This document shows, piece after piece, positions 32,597 through 43,065 of a stretch of 64,000 nt of DNA. Location of the stretch: NCBI RefSeq assembly GCF_024347535.1, contig NZ_AP025497.1:1116001-1180000 (forward strand), in the 5' to 3' direction. The DNA is from Vibrio kanaloae (GTDB lineage Bacteria; Pseudomonadota; Gammaproteobacteria; Enterobacterales; Vibrionaceae). Positions within the stretch are counted from its first letter, which is position 1, and each line of letters begins with the position of its first letter. The position numbers and the translations under genes were made by a program. Under the pieces are notes generated by a model, which saw only the letters and a list, made by a program, of their open reading frames with translations, ran no database searches and was not told the DNA's origin.

Positions 32597-33778
32597 ATGA
32601 AATCATTTTTAGTGAAATTATGGCGCACAATGACTCGCCCAGCAGTACACATCAGTCTTGGTGTGCTAACCATGGGTGGCTTTATCGCCGGTGTTATTTT
32701 TTGGGGTGGTTTTAATACTGCGTTAGAAGCAACCAACACAGAAGAATTCTGTGTAAGCTGTCACACCATGCGCGACAATGTGTACGTAGAACTGCAAGAA
32801 ACAGTTCACTGGAAAAACACATCTGGTGTACGTGCCACGTGTCCTGATTGTCACGTTCCACATGAATGGACAGCAAAAATTGCTCGTAAGATGCAAGCAT
32901 CTAAAGAAGTATTCGCTCAGGTATTTGGTGACTTAGATACCCCTGAAAAATTTGAAGCTCGCCGTATCGAACTGGCTAAACACGAATGGGATCGTTTCTC
33001 TTCGAACAAATCTCTAGAATGTAAGAACTGCCATAACTACGATTCGATGGACTTCGATAACATGCGCCCAACAGCGCGCATCCAAATGAAGAACGCCGCT
33101 GAGCGTGATCAAAGCTGTGTTGATTGTCACAAAGGTATTGCACACAACCTTCCATTAGATATGGAATCGGCAAGTGGTATCGTTGGTGAGCTTGAGCAAG
33201 TTGCGGGTAGCACGTCTTATTCTGAAGGTAATGAGGTTATCTCAATCCGTCACCTTCCAATGTACACGGATGAAACGGCTGAAGTTGAAGCGGGCCTGCT
33301 CAGCCCAGCTAGTAAAGTAGCCGTGATCGATGAAAAAGGCGACATGATCAAGATTCAAATCGACGGTTGGCGTAAAGCCAAGGGTTTCGGGCGTGTCATC
33401 CAAGAAGACTTCGGTATGAACATCTCAACCGCGATCTTGACGAAAGATGTCTCACAAAGTGACGTAATCACTGTTGGTGAGAAGAAAGAAGATGAGCTTA
33501 CTGGTCTGCCGTGGGAGGAAGTTAACCTAGCACTTTGGATGAAGAAAGAGTCTATGGTTGATGATTTCGGGCCAATCTGGAACGCTGCTGGTCAAGCGTA
33601 TCAAACCAACTGCTCAACTTGTCACTCACAACCTGATGAAGCTCACTTTAGTGCTAACAGTTGGGTAGGCATGCTAGATGGTATGATCGCATTCGTTAAC
33701 TTCGATACAGATACAGAAGCACTTGTTCTTAAGTATCTACAGAAGCACTCATCAGATTTTTCTGAAGGCCATCACTAA
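32597..33778 (+). CDS. torC: Pentaheme c-type cytochrome TorC
   Basis: Membrane-anchored quinol oxidase passing electrons to TorA. 393 aa with one N-terminal anchor (about 18-38) and five CxxCH heme sites: 52-56, 82-86, 142-146 and 174-178 in the NapC/NirT-like domain, and a fifth at 339-343 in the C-terminal domain that is special to TorC/TorY. Periplasmic. Between torE and torA. Confidence 0.95.
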   Translation: MKSFLVKLWRTMTRPAVHISLGVLTMGGFIAGVIFWGGFNTALEATNTEEFCVSCHTMRDNVYVELQETVHWKNTSGVRATCPDCHVPHEWTAKIARKMQASKEVFAQVFGDLDTPEKFEARRIELAKHEWDRFSSNKSLECKNCHNYDSMDFDNMRPTARIQMKNAAERDQSCVDCHKGIAHNLPLDMESASGIVGELEQVAGSTSYSEGNEVISIRHLPMYTDETAEVEAGLLSPASKVAVIDEKGDMIKIQIDGWRKAKGFGRVIQEDFGMNISTAILTKDVSQSDVITVGEKKEDELTGLPWEEVNLALWMKKESMVDDFGPIWNAAGQAYQTNCSTCHSQPDEAHFSANSWVGMLDGMIAFVNFDTDTEALVLKYLQKHSSDFSEGHH

Positions 33779-33802
33779 TAAGACGTCAATTGGAGTAACA
33801 CA

Positions 33803-36265
33803 ATGGCAATTACAAGAAGAAGTTTTCTGAAAGGTGTCGCTACTACAAGTGCGGCATCCGTTATTGGCCCAAGCTTATTGGCGTCAGCGTCGGCTTCAGC
33901 AGCAGAAACTGATGGTACGTGGAAAGTCTCTGGTTCTCACTGGGGGGCATTCCGAGCTCGTGTTTATGCGGGTAAAGTACAAGAAATTAAGCCTCTCGAA
34001 ATCGATCAACATCCAACGGAGATGTTGAAAGGTATCAAAGGCATTATCTACAGCCCATCTCGTGTGCGTTACCCAATGGTTCGCCTAGATTGGTTGAAGA
34101 AGCACAAATACAGCGCAGACACGCGTGGTAACAACCGCTTCATTCGTGTGACTTGGGACGAGGCACTGGACCTTGTTTACCGTGAACTAGAACGCGTACA
34201 GAAAGATTACGGTCCATGGGCGCTTCACACAGGTCAAACTGGCTGGAGACAAACAGGCCAGTTCCACAGCTGTACTAACCACATGCAACGTGCAATGGCA
34301 CTTCACGGTTACTCTGTGAAGAAAATCGGTGACTACTCAACAGGTGCTGGTCAAACGATCATGCCTTACGTGCTAGGTTCGACTGAAGTTTACGCACAAG
34401 GGACATCTTGGGAGCTCATCCTAGAAAACAGTGACAACATTGTTCTTTGGGGTAACGATCCAGTGAAAAACCTGCAAGTAGGTTGGACATGTGAGACTCA
34501 CGAGTCGTTCGCATACCTAGAACAGCTGAAAGAAAAAGTTACTAAGAAAGAGATCAACGTTGTTTCTGTTGACCCTGTTAAAAACAAAACAGGTCGTTAT
34601 CTAGAAAACGAGCAAATGTACATCAACCCACAAACTGATGTGGCGTTCATGCTTGGTGTTGCTCACGTTCTTTACAACGAAGGCCTGTACGACAAGAAGT
34701 TCATCGAAACTTACTGTCTAGGTTTTGAAGACTTTATCAAGTACGTTCAAGGTGAAACGAAAGATAAAGTTGAGAAGACACCAGAATGGGCTTCCGCTAT
34801 CTGTGGCGCAAGCGCGGACTCAATTCGTGATTTCGCTAAGATGCTGGTTAACGGTCGTACACAGATTCTTGTTGGTTGGAGTATCCAACGTCAAGAACAC
34901 GGTGAGCAGCCTTACTGGATGTGTGCCGTTATTGCAGCAATGGTTGGCCAAATTGGTCTTCCAGGGGGTGGTATCTCTTACGGTCACCACTATTCTGGTA
35001 TCGGTGTATCTTCAACTGGCTTCGCTGCTCCGGGTTCATTCCCATTGAACATCGACCAAGGTCAATCGCCTAAGCATACCAATACAGATTACAACGGTTA
35101 CAGCCGCGTAATTCCGGTTGCTCGCTGGGTAGATAGCTTGTTAGAGCCTGGTAAGAAGATCAAAGCGAACGGTTCTACGGTGACGCTACCAGATATTAAG
35201 ATGATGGTATTCAGTGGTAACAACCCGTGGCACCACCACCAAGATCGCAACAAGATGCGTAAAGCATTCAAGAGCCTACAAACTGTAGTGGCTGTTGATT
35301 TCGCTTGGACTGCAACTTGTCGTCACTCTGACATCGTGCTTCCAGCATGTACTCAGTGGGAGCGTAACGATATTGATGGTTACGGCGCATACTCTGGTCG
35401 TGGTTTGATCGCGATGCACAAGCTAGTGGATCCTCTGTTCCAGTCTAAGACTGACTTCGAGATCATGTCTAGCCTGACTAAGCGTTGGGGTCGTTACGAC
35501 GATTATACGCGTGGTATGGACGAAATGCAGTGGGTTAAATCACTGTACGACGAATGTCGCGCTTCAAATGAAGGCAGCTTCGAAATGCCTGAGTTTGCTG
35601 AGTTCTGGGAGAAAGGTTTCCTAGACTTCGGTAAAGGGAAGCCATGGACTCGTCACGCTTCATTCCGTGAAGATCCAGAGATCAACGCACTAGGTACACC
35701 TTCTGGTTTCATCGAAATCACAAGCCGTACTGTTGGCAACATGGGTTACGAGCACTGTCAAGAACACCCAATGTGGTTCGAGAAATCTGAACGTTCACAC
35801 GGTGGTCCAGGCTCTGACAAACACCCGTACTGGCTACAATCTTGTCACCCAGACAAGCGTCTTCACTCTCAGATGTGTGAGTCTGAAGAGTGGCGTGCGA
35901 CTTACGCGGTACAAGGCCGTGAGCCAATCTACATCAACCCAGTAGATGCTAAGAAGAAAGGTATCAAAGATGGCGATGTAGTACGTGTGTTCAACGACCG
36001 TGGTCAACTGCTAGCGGGTGCTGTTCTAATGGATAGCTATGCTCCTGGTGTTGTTCGTATCGAAGAAGGTGCTTGGTACGGTCCGATCAACGAGAAAGTG
36101 GGCGCGCTAGATACATACGGCGATCCAAACACACTAACTCAAGATATTGGTACGTCTGAACTTGCTCAAGCAACGTCAGCAAACACGTGCTTGGTTAACT
36201 TCGAGAAGTTCCAAGGCAAACTGCCTCCAGTAACTTCATTCGGTGGTCCAATCGAAGTTTCTTAA
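33803..36265 (+). CDS. torA: Trimethylamine-N-oxide reductase, catalytic subunit
   Basis: Periplasmic molybdopterin (bis-MGD) enzyme, 820 aa. Twin-arginine signal TRRSFLKG at residues 4-11, with cleavage expected in [10 protein letters not shown]. The likely Mo-ligand serine is S179 in [17 protein letters not shown] and [15 protein letters not shown] cofactor segments follow. Partner TorC is upstream. The chaperone gene torD, adjacent in E. coli and Shewanella, does not follow; a terminator does. Confidence 0.96.
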   Translation: MAITRRSFLKGVATTSAASVIGPSLLASASASAAETDGTWKVSGSHWGAFRARVYAGKVQEIKPLEIDQHPTEMLKGIKGIIYSPSRVRYPMVRLDWLKKHKYSADTRGNNRFIRVTWDEALDLVYRELERVQKDYGPWALHTGQTGWRQTGQFHSCTNHMQRAMALHGYSVKKIGDYSTGAGQTIMPYVLGSTEVYAQGTSWELILENSDNIVLWGNDPVKNLQVGWTCETHESFAYLEQLKEKVTKKEINVVSVDPVKNKTGRYLENEQMYINPQTDVAFMLGVAHVLYNEGLYDKKFIETYCLGFEDFIKYVQGETKDKVEKTPEWASAICGASADSIRDFAKMLVNGRTQILVGWSIQRQEHGEQPYWMCAVIAAMVGQIGLPGGGISYGHHYSGIGVSSTGFAAPGSFPLNIDQGQSPKHTNTDYNGYSRVIPVARWVDSLLEPGKKIKANGSTVTLPDIKMMVFSGNNPWHHHQDRNKMRKAFKSLQTVVAVDFAWTATCRHSDIVLPACTQWERNDIDGYGAYSGRGLIAMHKLVDPLFQSKTDFEIMSSLTKRWGRYDDYTRGMDEMQWVKSLYDECRASNEGSFEMPEFAEFWEKGFLDFGKGKPWTRHASFREDPEINALGTPSGFIEITSRTVGNMGYEHCQEHPMWFEKSERSHGGPGSDKHPYWLQSCHPDKRLHSQMCESEEWRATYAVQGREPIYINPVDAKKKGIKDGDVVRVFNDRGQLLAGAVLMDSYAPGVVRIEEGAWYGPINEKVGALDTYGDPNTLTQDIGTSELAQATSANTCLVNFEKFQGKLPPVTSFGGPIEVS

Positions 36266-36301
36266 GTCTTGTACCTAAGAACCAAGATTAAAGCTTAAAT
36301 T

Positions 36302-36334
36302 AAAGCCCCTGTAAGAATTCTTACAGGGGCTTTT
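36302..36334 (+). terminator. Terminator of torECA
   Basis: AAGCCCCTGTAAG-AATT-CTTACAGGGGCTT, a perfect palindrome followed by TTG, just after torA. Confidence 0.85.
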
Positions 36335-36497
36335 GTATTTTAGATGTCTGTGTTGGTGTTTCTAAATAAGCATTGTACAGGGCTAATAGAGGGCGTTTTT
36401 GATACAGGCTGTAACGTGCTGTTTGAGAGCAGTAGTAGAAACAGTGAAGCAGGAGGGAAGGGAAAAAAACTGTGGAAAGACTTAGGCTGACGGAAAC

Positions 36498-36525
36498 AAA
36501 AAGGCCGATACAAAGTACCGACCTT
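36498..36525 (-). terminator. Terminator of the 10-TM metal transporter gene
   Basis: Minus strand: AAGGTCGGTAC-TTT-GTATCGGCCTT then TTTG; 11-bp stem with two wobble pairs, 30 bases after the stop. Confidence 0.75.
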
Positions 36526-36556
36526 ACAGAAGCCTATGGAGTTAAATCTACTCAAG

Positions 36557-37771
36557 TTAGATCTCAAACATAAACCAATAACCGTATGCACAAATCAAAG
36601 CGGGGACACTGGAGTACACCGTCGCGACAAGCGCTGCTTTAGGTGCCATCGCAATCGCAGGAAATAATGCGTCACCGTCGTTAGAAATGGCGTTACCTAC
36701 CTGAGCCGAAAGTGGCAGTGCGCCGGAAAGGTACAAGCTAGTGACCAATAATTGCGGCCCACAGCCCGGTAGCAATCCCATCAATACGCCCGCCAGGGGG
36801 AGCATGATCCCCCAACTTGAAAATAGCGTCGTAAAATCCACATTTGCTAGCACTGAGCCAAATTCAAAGAAAAGAAAGGCAACCACCACCCATGCAGTAA
36901 CGAAGTTAGTATCTTGAGCCGTTTTTTGTAGTGGATGAGAGCCTACACATTTCTCGTCTTCACTTACGACTGATTTGTAATCTTCAATTTCACGAGTCAG
37001 TCCCCATAGAAACATCGAGCTAATCAGCAAAATAGTTCCTGCCCATTCCATCGACATTTCGGGCAAAGCGAGCAACTCATTCACATCCACTTGAAAAGAG
37101 CCAAGTAGCGCCACTGCAGCGCCAGGAATAATCAGTACAGACCATAGGTAGCCCTGTAGGTTGATCGCTTTTTTAGAAACAGCTTCTTTGTCTTGGGATT
37201 GAGATGAGCAACTGAGAACTGCTTCATTTTGTTCAGCCTGTTTTGGGCGTAAAAAATCATCCGCATGGAACAGGTTAATGACTCTGCCTGACGCTGTACC
37301 GACAATCACGCCCATTGCCATCATGGCTAAACCTGTTTTAGGTTCGCTCGCGATTAATAGGAAGGCGGCATCACCCATGGTGGAGACAAGAACGGCAACA
37401 ACCGCACCAAACCCGAGCTTACCGGATATAAATTGCGTAGTAACGACTATCGCACCACCACAACCAGGTAATGCACCCATTAGCGCAGCAAACACCACTT
37501 GATTCGAACGAGATTGATGGACGAGTTTATTGAAGACGTTATCTTTGTTGATGTACAGGCTTAACCAGTGGTAAATAGCCAAGGTTAAAGCGACATAACA
37601 AGACACCGCCCAGAAAGCATCTGACAAGGTGGTGACCGTCAATTCTCGCGTGGCAGGAACCGCGACTAAAGCTGAAAGTGAGATAGGCAAAAGCAGGCGC
37701 TTAAATGACAGTGAAAACTGAGTTGTTTTCGCAGCGCTACTGCTTGGCAAAAAAGAGATTAGTCGATCCAT
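36557..37771 (-). CDS. Putative 10-TM metal (manganese/heavy-metal) transporter
   Basis: 404-aa polytopic membrane protein of the putative 10-TM heavy-metal exporter family (PF11449-type), often annotated as a putative manganese transporter. Two internal repeats are plain: LPGCGGAIVVTTQFISG...GDAAFLLIASEPK near residues 105-165 and LPGCGPQLLVTSLYLSG...GDALFPAIAMAPK near 335-390. A cysteine/charge-rich loop (QSQDKEAVSKK) separates the halves. Divergent from the Mn-dependent pyrophosphatase gene with a perfect Fur palindrome between them. Substrate and direction are not proven. Confidence 0.78.
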   Translation of the reverse strand: MDRLISFLPSSSAAKTTQFSLSFKRLLLPISLSALVAVPATRELTVTTLSDAFWAVSCYVALTLAIYHWLSLYINKDNVFNKLVHQSRSNQVVFAALMGALPGCGGAIVVTTQFISGKLGFGAVVAVLVSTMGDAAFLLIASEPKTGLAMMAMGVIVGTASGRVINLFHADDFLRPKQAEQNEAVLSCSSQSQDKEAVSKKAINLQGYLWSVLIIPGAAVALLGSFQVDVNELLALPEMSMEWAGTILLISSMFLWGLTREIEDYKSVVSEDEKCVGSHPLQKTAQDTNFVTAWVVVAFLFFEFGSVLANVDFTTLFSSWGIMLPLAGVLMGLLPGCGPQLLVTSLYLSGALPLSAQVGNAISNDGDALFPAIAMAPKAALVATVYSSVPALICAYGYWFMFEI

Positions 37772-37814
37772 AGGTGTTACTCAAAATTAGTGGCTTAAGA
37801 TAAATATATACGAA

Positions 37815-37829
37815 TGATAATAATTATCA
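37815..37829. promoter_or_regulatory. Fur box between the metal transporter and ppaC
   Basis: TGATAAT-A-ATTATCA is a perfect 7-1-7 Fur palindrome, 44 bases upstream of the transporter start and about 144 before ppaC. Closer to the transporter, so iron (or Mn via a Fur-like protein) control of that gene is most likely. Confidence 0.82.
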
Positions 37830-37972
37830 ATTGCATTTGTTGTTTTTTTATCTATTGTTACTATTGGCTAAACCCACGAAACATGACCAATCTAAAAAAA
37901 TGAGGTAAAGTATGGCTAATAAAGAGAGGCTCTAAAGGTAGAGTCATAATTGTTAGTGTAATAGGAAGAAAC

Positions 37973-38878
37973 ATGATTTTAGTTGTTGGTCACAAAAACC
38001 CTGATAGTGACAGTATTTGTAGTGCGTTAGTTGCAACTGAGCTTCTTAAAGCTCGTGGCGAGGAAGCGACACCAATTCGCCAAGGCGAGATCAACCGCGA
38101 AACTCAACACATTCTTGAAGTCGCTGGTGCTGAAATGCCAGAACTTCGTACTTCTGTTGCTGGTGAGAAAATCTGGCTAGTAGACTACTCAGATCTAGCA
38201 CAAGCACCAGATGATGTTGCTGAAGCAGAGATCGTAGGTATTGTCGATCACCACCGTCTAGGCGACGTGATGACAGTAAACCCAATGGAAGCTTGGATCT
38301 GGCCTGTTGGTTGTACAAACACTGTACTTTTCAACATGTTCAAGATTGAAGGCCACGCTATCTCTCAACAAATCGCTAAACTAATGATGTCTGCAATTCT
38401 TTCAGACACAGTTGGTTTTGCTTCTCCAACATGTACTCAAAAAGACAAAGACGCGGTTGCTGAGCTTGCTGAAATCGCTGGCGTAACTGACGTTGATGCA
38501 TTCATCAAAGCGCTTCTAATCGCTAAGACAAACATCGAAGGCCTATCTGCTGCACAGCTAGTAGAAAAAGACCTTAAAGGCTACCCATTCAACGGTCGTG
38601 ATGTTGTTGTTGGTCAAGTTGAACTTGCGACTCTTGAGCAAGTAGACGGCATGATCGAAGCTTTAGAAGCTGATCTTGAAGAGCGTTGTGAGAAAGACGG
38701 TCTAGCGTTCGCTGCAGTAATGCTAACAGATATCACTACTGCTCAAACTCGCCTTCTTTACAAAGGTGAGTGGGCTGAGAAATTGGTTAAGCACGAGAAA
38801 GACGGCGTATTGATGATGGAAAATACACTAAGCCGCAAGAAGCAAGGCTGGCCTTGGCTGCAAGGTGAGCTTGTTTAA
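37973..38878 (+). CDS. ppaC: Manganese-dependent inorganic pyrophosphatase (family II)
   Basis: Hydrolyses PPi, using Mn2+ (or Co2+) at a DHH-family active site. 301 aa: GHKNPDSDS at residues 6-14, VDYSD, and the IVDHHRLGD motif near residue 90; the C-terminal DHHA2 domain ends SRKKQ. ATG preceded by AGGA. Monocistronic with its own terminator. Vibrios also carry an unrelated family I enzyme. Confidence 0.95.
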   Translation: MILVVGHKNPDSDSICSALVATELLKARGEEATPIRQGEINRETQHILEVAGAEMPELRTSVAGEKIWLVDYSDLAQAPDDVAEAEIVGIVDHHRLGDVMTVNPMEAWIWPVGCTNTVLFNMFKIEGHAISQQIAKLMMSAILSDTVGFASPTCTQKDKDAVAELAEIAGVTDVDAFIKALLIAKTNIEGLSAAQLVEKDLKGYPFNGRDVVVGQVELATLEQVDGMIEALEADLEERCEKDGLAFAAVMLTDITTAQTRLLYKGEWAEKLVKHEKDGVLMMENTLSRKKQGWPWLQGELV

Positions 38879-38895
38879 TCAAGTTACTTAATAAT

Positions 38896-38924
38896 AAACG
38901 CCTGCTACTTTAGCAGGCGTTTTT
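38896..38924 (+). terminator. Terminator of ppaC
   Basis: AAACGCCTGCT-ACTTT-AGCAGGCGTTTTT. Confidence 0.88.
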
Positions 38925-39027
38925 CTTTGAAGTAGATTTTCTTCTTCATCGATAATGTTTGAAGTTAAAAGCACTCGGCATAGAATAGCTTTGAGAGCAA
39001 AGTTACTGACTAAAGTAGGAAATTAAG

Positions 39028-39417
39028 ATGACTACACAGCTAGACGATAAAGAAATCGCTGAAATTAATAAGTATACGGGTGAGCAACGCCTGAAATACT
39101 GTGTGAAAGAAATCGTAGCGAACCGTGAAGTATGGATCTTAACCGATGAACACGGTTGTGTAATGCTAAACACAGAAGACGAAGACTGTGTTCCAGTATG
39201 GCCAAATCAAGAGTTTGCTGAGTCTTGGGCTACGGGGGATTGGTCTGAATGTAAACCTGAGTCTATCTCGTTGAATAAATGGCATAGCCGTTGGACTAAC
39301 GGTTTAGAGGAGGATGAACTTGCTGTGGTGGTATTCCCGAACGAACAAGAAGAGGGTGTTATCTTGTTCCCTGATGAGTTCGACTTCGAATTGAAAAAGC
39401 AGGCTGCTAAGCGCTAG
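39028..39417 (+). CDS. DUF2750 domain protein
   Basis: 129-aa soluble acidic protein matching DUF2750: REVWILTDEHGCVML near residue 31, DCVPVWPNQEFAESWATGDW near 55, and WTNGLEEDELAVVVFPN. Function unknown. Single gene after ppaC with its own leader. Confidence 0.8.
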   Translation: MTTQLDDKEIAEINKYTGEQRLKYCVKEIVANREVWILTDEHGCVMLNTEDEDCVPVWPNQEFAESWATGDWSECKPESISLNKWHSRWTNGLEEDELAVVVFPNEQEEGVILFPDEFDFELKKQAAKR

Positions 39418-39515
39418 TTCTTTCGTAATACAGTAACATCGTAAGTCAGCGTTGCCTTTCTTAGGCAGCGCTATCATTCAATTATCCAATTTAAGTTGCT
39501 TCCAACTTATTTTCG

Positions 39516-40316
39516 TCAATACCCAATCAACTGATACAACGGTGCTTGCTGTGCGGCTTTAGAAGCTTGCTGAAGCACACCTGTTTTGCTGTATCTCTTG
39601 AGTATCTTTCGAACGATCGGTTTTACTTCAGGTTTTGTCATTCCGGCTATCAATTCTGGTTCATACAGTAGTTGCAGTAGCACCACATCTAAGGGTGATA
39701 ATAAGTCTTCTGGTGTGTGGTCGTTGAAAATAGAAGGGTAGGCTTTATCTGAATCATTCGGTAGGCCGAGAACCTGTGTGATCTCTTCTACGATACAGGC
39801 GACCAGCTTACCCCGTGACCTTGCTTGATCAACAGGAATAATAACCCCAGCGTAAACAATCTCACCTTTAGAATTGGTTCGATAGCCCGCCGTGCAGATG
39901 GCGCTATTTAAATGCTGAGTTGATTTGAGCTTGAGCACCGATTTCGCCTCAGATACCCACTGACTCTGCCTCGTGTATATCCATTTAACGTTCGCTTCGG
40001 ACTCTTTACTGACGATTGTTATCGGATGCTGGGTGACTTCAGATAAGTGTTGGATATGAAGCTCTGTCAGCTCTTGATGCAGTGCTTTATCGCCGACTCG
40101 GTGATCGACCCATATGTTGATTGGCTGTTTCCATTTGGCGAGAGGTTTATTACCCTGGGAGTATTCATGTTGGAGCGCAACATCGTAAAATGCATTTTCG
40201 ACAAACGTTTTATCAAGCCAAGTCAGCGGAGTGCTGACAACGTTGAAAGAAAGCAATGTGAATAGGGGAAATACCAAGAATAGGAGTGGTGCGAAAATTG
40301 AAGTTCGTCTCAGCAC
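39516..40316 (-). CDS. DUF2927 domain protein, exported
   Basis: 266 aa with an N-terminal hydrophobic signal or anchor (about residues 6-27). The DUF2927 core includes ACIVEEITQVLGLPNDSD, where the Glu-Glu and nearby residues resemble a degenerate zinc-metalloprotease helix but without HExxH. LLSPLDVVLLQLLYEPEL follows. Probably periplasmic; activity unknown. Same strand as the sap operon upstream but separated by a hairpin. Confidence 0.75.
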   Translation of the reverse strand: MLRRTSIFAPLLFLVFPLFTLLSFNVVSTPLTWLDKTFVENAFYDVALQHEYSQGNKPLAKWKQPINIWVDHRVGDKALHQELTELHIQHLSEVTQHPITIVSKESEANVKWIYTRQSQWVSEAKSVLKLKSTQHLNSAICTAGYRTNSKGEIVYAGVIIPVDQARSRGKLVACIVEEITQVLGLPNDSDKAYPSIFNDHTPEDLLSPLDVVLLQLLYEPELIAGMTKPEVKPIVRKILKRYSKTGVLQQASKAAQQAPLYQLIGY

Positions 40317-40352
40317 GTGTTTCTCCTCATTGAGGTCAATATTGAATCTGTT

Positions 40353-40384
40353 CTCCCACCTCTCAATTATGGTAGAGATGGGAG
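40353..40384 (-). terminator. Hairpin after the sap operon
   Basis: CTCCCACCTCT pairs with AGAGATGGGAG (one mismatch, 10-nt loop), 14 bases past the sapF stop. No T run, so a Rho-dependent or transcript-stabilising end is possible. Confidence 0.35.
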
Positions 40385-40397
40385 CTTAGGCGATAAG

Positions 40398-41180
40398 CTA
40401 GTGATTGGGTGCTTTGAAGAAATGGCTTTCCACTAACCTTTGTGTGATCTGATGGCTTGGATTGGTTAAGACTTCATGTGTATCACCAGCTTCAACCACA
40501 CTACCTTCGTGCATGACGATGATCTTATCGGTGATGTGTTTAATGATACCTATGTGCTGAGATACGTACACAAACGATACCCCCATTTCTTCTTGCAGCT
40601 CTAAGAATAGGTTAATGATCTGAGAGCGCATGGCCATGTCTAAACCATTCAACGCTTCATCTGCCACAATGATGGATGGCTGAAGTATCAAGGCTCGAGC
40701 CAAACAAACCCTCTGTTTTTGACCCGCAGCCAGCATTTGTGGGTAAAAATAAGCATGTTCAGGTAAGAGGCCAACTCGTAATAGTGTGTCTCTCACACGG
40801 CGCATACGTGCTTCTGGCGGCATGTTAGTGTTTCTTTTTAACGGACCTTCAAGAATGAGGCCAATCTGAATTCGCGGGTTTAGTGATGTGTTCGGATCTT
40901 GGAAGATCATTCGAATCAGTTTACAGCGAGTTGAGTAGTCTTTGTGCTCCAGCTTTTCACCATTCACACGAATTTCGCCCCCTGTTGGCTCAACCATGCC
41001 TGCCAGCATTCGCGCCAATGTTGATTTACCAGAGCCATTTTGACCGATAAACCCAATGGTTTGGCCAGCTTCAAGAGTGAAACTTACAGGTTTAACTGCC
41101 TGGTGAATCTTTTTACGGAAAAGACCGGAGCGTGTTGTAAAGTCTTTAGATAATTCATTGACTTCTAATAAAGCACTCAT
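40398..41180 (-). CDS. sapF: Peptide/polyamine ABC transporter ATPase SapF
   Basis: 260-aa ABC ATPase. Walker A GQNGSGKS at residues 46-53; signature position reads LAAGQKQR rather than LSGGQ, as in known SapF; Walker B IIVADEA. The ATG at 41180 overlaps the sapD stop (ATGA); a longer frame starts 39 bases upstream. SapDF energise SapBC; the system is linked to antimicrobial peptide resistance in Salmonella and to putrescine export in E. coli. Confidence 0.93.
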   Translation of the reverse strand: MSALLEVNELSKDFTTRSGLFRKKIHQAVKPVSFTLEAGQTIGFIGQNGSGKSTLARMLAGMVEPTGGEIRVNGEKLEHKDYSTRCKLIRMIFQDPNTSLNPRIQIGLILEGPLKRNTNMPPEARMRRVRDTLLRVGLLPEHAYFYPQMLAAGQKQRVCLARALILQPSIIVADEALNGLDMAMRSQIINLFLELQEEMGVSFVYVSQHIGIIKHITDKIIVMHEGSVVEAGDTHEVLTNPSHQITQRLVESHFFKAPNH

Positions 41181-42178
41181 GATTTCTTTTTCTTCTCCAT
41201 ATTTAGAGGAAAATGACAATTAAACTTATGGCTTTTAATACGTTTGGTGTAAGGAATCTCAACACATTGCCTTTGTGCGTAGGGACAACGAGGGCCCAAT
41301 CGGCAACCGATAGGAAGATGCTGTAGTGGAGGGATAGACCCCGGTAGTGATTGCAACTTCTCTTTATGCGGTATCCAATCGTTGAAATCTGGCATCGCTT
41401 TAAGCAAAGCAACCGTATAGGGATGCTTAGGCGCATCTAGTAACTTCTGGGTATCTGCAGACTCGACTGATTGGCCACAGTACATGACGGTAATACGAGT
41501 TGCCCATTGTGTAATGGTGGTTAAATCATGGCCGATTAGCACGATAGTCGTGTTATTGAGCTGGTTCATTCGGCTCAATAAGCGCAATATTTGAGACTGT
41601 GTAATTGGGTCTAAATCGTTGGTCGGTTCATCAGCGATTAATATTTTTGGCTTAGCCGCAATCGCCATGGCTATCATCACTTTTTGACACTGACCATCGG
41701 TAAGCTCATAGGAATAACTGTCCATCAAGCGAGAGTGATCTTTGATACCGACTTTATGAATTAAGGTGATAGCTTGTTTCTTACGCCACTTAAACCTTTG
41801 CCACCACTTTCCTTCAAATGAATGGGAAGGAATTGATTCGATAAGTTGACGACCGACTTTTTCCGAAGGGTCGAGACAAGAAGATGGCTCTTGAAAGATC
41901 ATTGCGATATCGCGTGCAATCACCCTGCGCCGCTCTTTGGGCGTCAGTTGCAAGAGATCAATATTACCAAGACGCATTCGATCGGCAGATACCTTCCAGT
42001 TCTCTTTACAAACGCCAACAATCGCTTTTGCAACCAAACTTTTACCTGAGCCGGACTCTCCTACGAGACCACGAATTTCCCCTTCGTTAAGAGTAAGGCT
42101 CATGCGGTCAACTGCTTTAACAAGCCCTTGAGGGGTTTCAATTTCGATAGTCAAATGTCGAATATCAAGTAACGGCAT
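41177..42178 (-). CDS. sapD: ABC transporter ATPase SapD
   Basis: 333-aa oligopeptide-type ABC ATPase with the extra C-terminal cysteine-bearing domain ([14 protein letters not shown]). Walker A GESGSGKS at residues 40-47; degenerate signature LTDGQCQK, typical of SapD; Walker B ILIADEP. Start shares a base with the sapC stop (TAATG). Partner of SapF. Confidence 0.94.
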   Translation of the reverse strand: MPLLDIRHLTIEIETPQGLVKAVDRMSLTLNEGEIRGLVGESGSGKSLVAKAIVGVCKENWKVSADRMRLGNIDLLQLTPKERRRVIARDIAMIFQEPSSCLDPSEKVGRQLIESIPSHSFEGKWWQRFKWRKKQAITLIHKVGIKDHSRLMDSYSYELTDGQCQKVMIAMAIAAKPKILIADEPTNDLDPITQSQILRLLSRMNQLNNTTIVLIGHDLTTITQWATRITVMYCGQSVESADTQKLLDAPKHPYTVALLKAMPDFNDWIPHKEKLQSLPGSIPPLQHLPIGCRLGPRCPYAQRQCVEIPYTKRIKSHKFNCHFPLNMEKKKKS

Positions 42179-43065
42179 TATTCGATTCCTGCGTTTAAAG
42201 CTTGGCGAACACCTTCACCTACAAGGTTAATAACAATAACAGTAAACATAATCGCTAAACCAGGCAGGGTTACTGTCCATGGTGCTAAGTAAATAAGCTC
42301 AACTGAATCACCTAAGATAGCCCCCCATTCAGTGCTTGGAGCTTGTGCTCCTAAGCCTAAAAAACCGAGCGCTGTGATGTCGAGGATTGCTACCGACAAT
42401 GCGAGTGTTATTTCAAGCGCAACCACGGTAAGAATATTCGGAACGATTGAATTCCATAATAGATAAAAGTTGTTCGCACCATCAAGGCGAGAAGCCAGAA
42501 TATAGTCTTTCTCAACCTCTGCATGCACCGCAATGTAAACAGAGCGAATAAAGCGTGGTATCAGTGCCAAACAGAGTGCGAGGAATATATTAAATTCACC
42601 AAAGCCAAGGAATGCTACGAAAATAATGGCGAGTAGCAAAGATGGGATTGACATCACTGTATCTAGCAAGTGATTCAAAGTACTTGATAGGAGGCCGCGC
42701 GTCATCCCCGCGAATACACCAATCAAACAACCGATCACAGCAGCAATGAAGGTAATAATAACAGCGGCACCAAACGTCAACTGTGAGCCAATGATGAGAC
42801 GCGAAAGGATATCTCGTCCTAAGTCATCAGTACCTAAGAAATACTCAACGGTGCCTGTAGGATCCCAAGAGGGTGGGGTCAACAAATGACCTGTTTGCTC
42901 TTGAGCATCATGAGGCGCTAACCAAGGTGAAGTAATTGTCACTAGAATGATCAAAGCTAAGCACCACAAGCCAAACATCGAGAGGTTATTCGCACGAAAG
43001 CTTCGCCAGAAACGCTCAAACTGGGTTGGAATTTGTTCTTCTTGGTAGATGTTATTTGTTAGCAT
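42178..43065 (-). CDS. sapC: ABC transporter permease SapC
   Basis: 295-aa DppC-type permease with about six membrane segments. The EAA loop with [13 protein letters not shown] contacts the ATPases, and the N-terminal tail before the first helix is typical. Overlaps sapB by 14 bases. Confidence 0.93.
   Translation of the reverse strand: MLTNNIYQEEQIPTQFERFWRSFRANNLSMFGLWCLALIILVTITSPWLAPHDAQEQTGHLLTPPSWDPTGTVEYFLGTDDLGRDILSRLIIGSQLTFGAAVIITFIAAVIGCLIGVFAGMTRGLLSSTLNHLLDTVMSIPSLLLAIIFVAFLGFGEFNIFLALCLALIPRFIRSVYIAVHAEVEKDYILASRLDGANNFYLLWNSIVPNILTVVALEITLALSVAILDITALGFLGLGAQAPSTEWGAILGDSVELIYLAPWTVTLPGLAIMFTVIVINLVGEGVRQALNAGIE

Noticed and set aside
32712..33173. Minus-strand frames inside torC
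   Set aside because: Opposite to a cytochrome with five intact heme motifs.
36340..36591. 83-codon minus-strand frame after torA
   Set aside because: It spans two terminators, overlaps the end of the transporter gene and has Ser/Phe-rich content without a ribosome site.
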